Source: Acinetobacter brisouioides
GTDB lineage: Bacteria > Pseudomonadota > Gammaproteobacteria > Pseudomonadales > Moraxellaceae
Assembly: GCF_004331075.1 (NCBI RefSeq)
Contig: NZ_SJNX01000011.1
Coordinates: 1-39,826 of the forward strand
Length of the DNA stretch: 39,826 nucleotides
Direction: 5' to 3'
In this document: positions 37,326 through 39,826 of the stretch, in pieces
Position numbering within the stretch: position 1 is the first letter of the stretch
Layout of the letters: every line of letters starts with the position of its first letter
Position numbers and translations under genes: made by a program
The notes under the pieces: generated by a model
What the model saw: only the letters and a program-made list of their open reading frames with translations
What the model was told of the DNA's origin: nothing
Databases searched by the model: none

Positions 37326-37562
37326 ATGAAAAAATTAGCAGTATTCTCATTAACCGCTGCAGGGTTTGCATTTTCAGCTGTTGGTTGTGCCTCACATGAA
37401 GTAAAACCAGATGCACCAACAACGACAGAAACGTCTTCAATGAATGCTTCAGCCGATAATCAAACACAGAGCCCAGCTGCTTCAGATTTAGCAAGTACGG
37501 ACGCCAGTATGCAGCAAACATTAACTCCAGCGACCAATACACCTGCAACCAACGCACAATAA
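37326..37562 (+). CDS. Small secreted protein, possible lipoprotein
   Basis: 78 residues. A signal peptide (MKKLAVFSLTAAGFAFSAVG) ends at a cysteine (Cys22) in AVGC. This is a weak lipobox because position -3 is Ala instead of Leu, but a lipoprotein remains the best reading. The mature part is low-complexity Thr/Ala/Ser/Gln (TTTETSSMNASADNQTQSPAAS), likely unstructured. ATG 37326 is preceded by GAGAG. Not recognised as a known family; similar small lipoproteins are frequent in Acinetobacter. Confidence 0.7.
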   Translation: MKKLAVFSLTAAGFAFSAVGCASHEVKPDAPTTTETSSMNASADNQTQSPAASDLASTDASMQQTLTPATNTPATNAQ

Positions 37563-37697
37563 TTCAATCATGCCGTAAAGCAAACGACACTTGATGAAAA
37601 AACATAAGATATGGATTGTGGCAGTATGCTGTGATCCATATCTTTTATGCTATAAAGATAATGATCTAAATAAAAAGAATTGGGTCGAGTGACTAGT

Positions 37698-38750
37698 ATG
37701 TTGCATCATCTTTGGGAAAAAAGAACAGTGTTGCTTGCTCGCAGCCTGAGTTACACACCAAAACAATTACAACGCCGCTTGGTGGATTGGCTGAACTATC
37801 CTTACAGTTACCCAGAACTTGATCCTTTTTTACAATGCCTGATGGCATATCAATATCAACAAGGCTATCGGGGGTTGCTCACATCTAACATTGTGCAATC
37901 GCGCCAGAACTTTCAGCGCAGTATGGCAGAACTTATTTATAAGCCGACCGCATTACCTTTTGTACAAAATCTACAATTACAATTGCACTCAGGTTCACTC
38001 ACAGCCCGACATTATCACCCCATGCCAAACAAACCATGCCCGATGATTGTGTTTTATCATGGGGGTGGCTTTATGCTGGGAGGTATGGATACACATGATG
38101 AAGCCTGTCGTCTGCTTGCTAAACATAGCCATTGTCAAATCTTAAGTATTGATTACCCTTTGGTACCCGACGTATCCGCGCAGCACCTGATAGCAGTATG
38201 TGAAGCTGCGTGGTGTTGGGTCTGGCAGAATCAGCAACAATTTAATATTGCGAAAAATGCGATTGCCATTGCAGGTGATAGCGCTGGTGGCAACATCAGT
38301 ACCGTGATTTCTCAGCGGCTATGTCGACAAAAAATAGCACCTGTCGCCCAGCTTCTGATTTATCCTACGGTCGACTTTAAAAGTCGTTATCCTTCGTTCT
38401 TTCAATATAAGAAAGGATTACTGTTAACCGAATCTGATGTTGACAGCGTTACTGAGCACTATGTACTCCAAAATCATTTGGCTTTAGATGATCCTTTGGT
38501 TTCTCCAATTTATGGTGAACTTAAACAGCTGGCACCTGCTTTTATTGTCACGGCAGGACATGATGTTTTACATGATGAAGGGGAGTACTATGCACAGCTT
38601 TTGCATCATGCTGGTGTAAAAGTACAATATAAAAATTATCAGCATCAACCCCATGGTTTCATAAACTTGACCTCTGTTTCTGCTCAGGCTAAAAACAACC
38701 TGATAGAGACAGCCCAGTTATTTTATAAATTTTTAAAAGCTGTCATTTAA
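37698..38750 (+). CDS. Alpha/beta hydrolase, hormone-sensitive-lipase (family IV) esterase
   Basis: Carboxylesterase or lipase. The oxyanion-hole motif HGGGFMLGG starts at residue 121, the nucleophile Ser195 is in GDSAGGN, and the acid and base of the triad lie in TAGHDVLHDEGE and HQPHGFINL near the C-terminus. 350 residues from ATG 37698 (GAG 8 bases upstream); TTG 37680 or GTG 37689 would add a few residues. No signal peptide, so cytoplasmic or membrane-associated. The N-terminal 90 residues are a cap region. Substrate unknown. The stop codon overlaps parS 3 by one base. Confidence 0.88.
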   Translation: MLHHLWEKRTVLLARSLSYTPKQLQRRLVDWLNYPYSYPELDPFLQCLMAYQYQQGYRGLLTSNIVQSRQNFQRSMAELIYKPTALPFVQNLQLQLHSGSLTARHYHPMPNKPCPMIVFYHGGGFMLGGMDTHDEACRLLAKHSHCQILSIDYPLVPDVSAQHLIAVCEAAWCWVWQNQQQFNIAKNAIAIAGDSAGGNISTVISQRLCRQKIAPVAQLLIYPTVDFKSRYPSFFQYKKGLLLTESDVDSVTEHYVLQNHLALDDPLVSPIYGELKQLAPAFIVTAGHDVLHDEGEYYAQLLHHAGVKVQYKNYQHQPHGFINLTSVSAQAKNNLIETAQLFYKFLKAVI

Positions 38751-38765
38751 GTTTCACGTGGAACA
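38750..38765. other. parS site 3 (after the esterase gene)
   Basis: AGTTTCACGTGGAACA has 14 of 16 positions of TGTTCCACGTGGAACA, the changes being the first base and a C-to-T seen in other parS sites. About 25.6 kb right of oriC. Confidence 0.85.
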
Positions 38766-38848
38766 TCTATAAAAGAGATATAAAAGCAAAATAAACAGAA
38801 CTCAATTAAACTCATGCAACTTTATATAATGAATTAAAGGTTGATGAC

Positions 38849-39415
38849 ATGAAGAAAATTACATTAGGTTTAGGATTACTTCTCACAGGGCAAATGGCCC
38901 TTGCAAATACATTTGTAGAAATGAAAACCAATGCAGGCAATATCGAAATAGAGCTTTTTGACCAGCAAGCACCGATTACGACCCAAAACTTTAAAAACTA
39001 CGTTAAAACGAACTTTTATTCAGGCACATTATTTCATCGAGTAATTCCAGGATTCATGATTCAAGGTGGTGGTCTTAACGTACGTATGGCTGAGAAGTCA
39101 GGAAAACCCTCAATCAAAAATGAATCTTACAATGGTCTGAAAAATCTCCGTGGTACTTTGGCAATGGCACGTACCAATGATCCAGATTCAGCAACAAGCC
39201 AGTTTTTTATTAATACTGCAAACAATAAAGCATTAGATCGAAGTGCTTTTGATGCAGGTTATGCAGTTTTTGGCAAAGTGACAAAAGGTATGGATGTTGT
39301 AGATCGCATCTCCAAAATGCCTACTACAAATTATGGCATGCACCAAAATGTACCTGTTAAGCCGATTATTATTCAAAGTGTGCAGATAGTGAGCAAAACT
39401 GTGCAAAATAAATAA
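38849..39415 (+). CDS. ppiA: Periplasmic peptidyl-prolyl cis-trans isomerase, cyclophilin type
   Basis: Speeds proline isomerisation during folding of exported proteins. A signal peptide covers about residues 1-19 (cleavage after QMALA). Then a bacterial cyclophilin domain: VEMKTNAGNIEIELFDQQAP, FHRVIPGFMIQGGG (catalytic Arg and the Phe-Met-Gln trio), LAMARTNDPDSATSQFFIN and AVFGKVTKGMDVVD. Length 188. The signal peptide points to PpiA rather than cytoplasmic PpiB. Last gene before the right-hand rRNA operon; no clear terminator was seen after it. Confidence 0.92.
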   Translation: MKKITLGLGLLLTGQMALANTFVEMKTNAGNIEIELFDQQAPITTQNFKNYVKTNFYSGTLFHRVIPGFMIQGGGLNVRMAEKSGKPSIKNESYNGLKNLRGTLAMARTNDPDSATSQFFINTANNKALDRSAFDAGYAVFGKVTKGMDVVDRISKMPTTNYGMHQNVPVKPIIIQSVQIVSKTVQNK

Positions 39416-39500
39416 AACATAAATATGTTAAATATCAGTATCTTAAATTTTATGCTTGTGTAAAATAAATACACTCGATGCAGCATGCATAAAAATGCAC

Positions 39501-39528
39501 TTGCGTGCTGCAAAAAATCACCTATAAT
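39501..39528 (+). promoter_or_regulatory. rRNA operon P1 promoter (rightward)
   Basis: -35 TTGCGT (39501-39506), 16-base spacer, perfect -10 TATAAT (39523-39528). Start expected near 39535. Same spacer and -10 as the left-hand rrn promoter. Confidence 0.85.
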
Positions 39529-39534
39529 GCACTC

Positions 39535-39795
39535 ATCCCAACGCAATTGACGAAATAGATCTTCGCTCTAGGGTGAAAGATTTTGAAGTTGCGTTGTCTT
39601 TTTATTGACGAGATAAAAAGAAGATCATTAAGAGAATTGGAAGAACAACTTGTGTGGATTTTTATCAGTTGATCAGTCGAATATATATTTCATTGATTGA
39701 ATTGGTAGAAATTTCTCGAAGTTTATTTGAGCGAATTTTTAGTCAGTAAGATTAATGAGCCAGATTTAGCACTTTTAGTAAAGTGCAATGATTTT
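39535..39795 (+). other. rRNA operon leader (rightward)
   Basis: From the predicted start to the 16S gene. CAACGCAA (39539-39546) and TTGCGTTG (39589-39596) can pair at the very start of the RNA, followed by TCTTTTT, a region where antitermination signals are expected. The 39619-39651 block is shared with the left end of the window, and the following GTGTGGATT continues the presumed 5' arm of the pre-16S processing stem. Confidence 0.75.
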
Positions 39796-39826
39796 AAACT
39801 GAAGAGTTTGATCATGGCTCAGATTG
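39796..39826 (+). rRNA. rrs: 16S ribosomal RNA, first 31 bases
   Basis: The sequence contains GAAGAGTTTGATCATGGCTC, the universal 16S 5' end, preceded by AAACT as in Acinetobacter. The gene runs off the right edge of the window. Confidence 0.95.

Overview
The window is the replication-origin region of a gammaproteobacterial chromosome, almost certainly an Acinetobacter species. The evidence is the gene order dnaA-dnaN-recF-gyrB opposite rpmH-rnpA-yidD-yidC-mnmE, A+T-rich intergenic DNA, an 822-residue GyrB and a 382-residue DnaN starting with GTG, and a 16S rRNA start and processing-stem sequence that I recall as Acinetobacter-like. I cannot fix the species by eye. There are no insertion sequences, prophage, CRISPR arrays or tRNA genes.

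Layout. Both ends are rRNA operon promoters and leaders that fire outward: the left one (about 1-245, minus strand) into a 16S gene beyond the window, the right one (39501 onward, plus strand) into a 16S gene whose first 31 bases are present. A 33-base block next to the pre-16S processing stem is shared by both ends in inverted orientation. oriC lies at about 12840-13260 between dnaA and rpmH, so both rRNA operons are read in the direction of replication. Left of oriC, the minus strand carries dnaA-dnaN-recF-gyrB, erpA and tyrS, and the plus strand a DedA protein, the ABC-F protein YheS and anmK. Right of oriC come rpmH-rnpA-yidD-yidC-mnmE, a DoxX membrane protein, a divergent nickel/cobalt efflux pair (RcnR-like repressor and DmeF-like exporter), a DsbC-like isomerase, purine salvage (hpt, guaD), a TerC/Alx transporter under a yybP-ykoY manganese riboswitch, mpl flanked by two PAP2 phosphatases, purEK, an MltB-type lytic transglycosylase, a minus-strand accessory block (hypothetical protein, matrixin-like protease, broken FUSC-like gene), dnaK and grpE with sigma-32 promoters, a small lipoprotein candidate, an HSL-type esterase and a periplasmic cyclophilin.

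How the genes connect. Most are housekeeping: replication initiation, the 50S/RNase P/YidC cluster, heat shock, purines, Fe-S assembly. A second theme is cell-wall recycling and lipid-carrier turnover (anmK, mpl, the MltB homologue, two PAP2 enzymes).

The most interesting signals are not genes. Three near-perfect parS palindromes sit around oriC although no parAB is in the window. A 12-mer, TTTGAATTTAAA, occurs twice in oriC and repeatedly in a 530-base spacer near 30.3 kb that also has DnaA boxes. A further DnaA-box cluster lies near 5.75 kb. The dnaA promoter has a DnaA box inside its spacer and a hairpin at its predicted RNA 5' end. The DmeF ribosome-binding site lies inside a perfect metal-repressor-type operator. 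Phased A-tracts lie upstream of the left rRNA promoter, and a possible small RNA lies near 37.2 kb.
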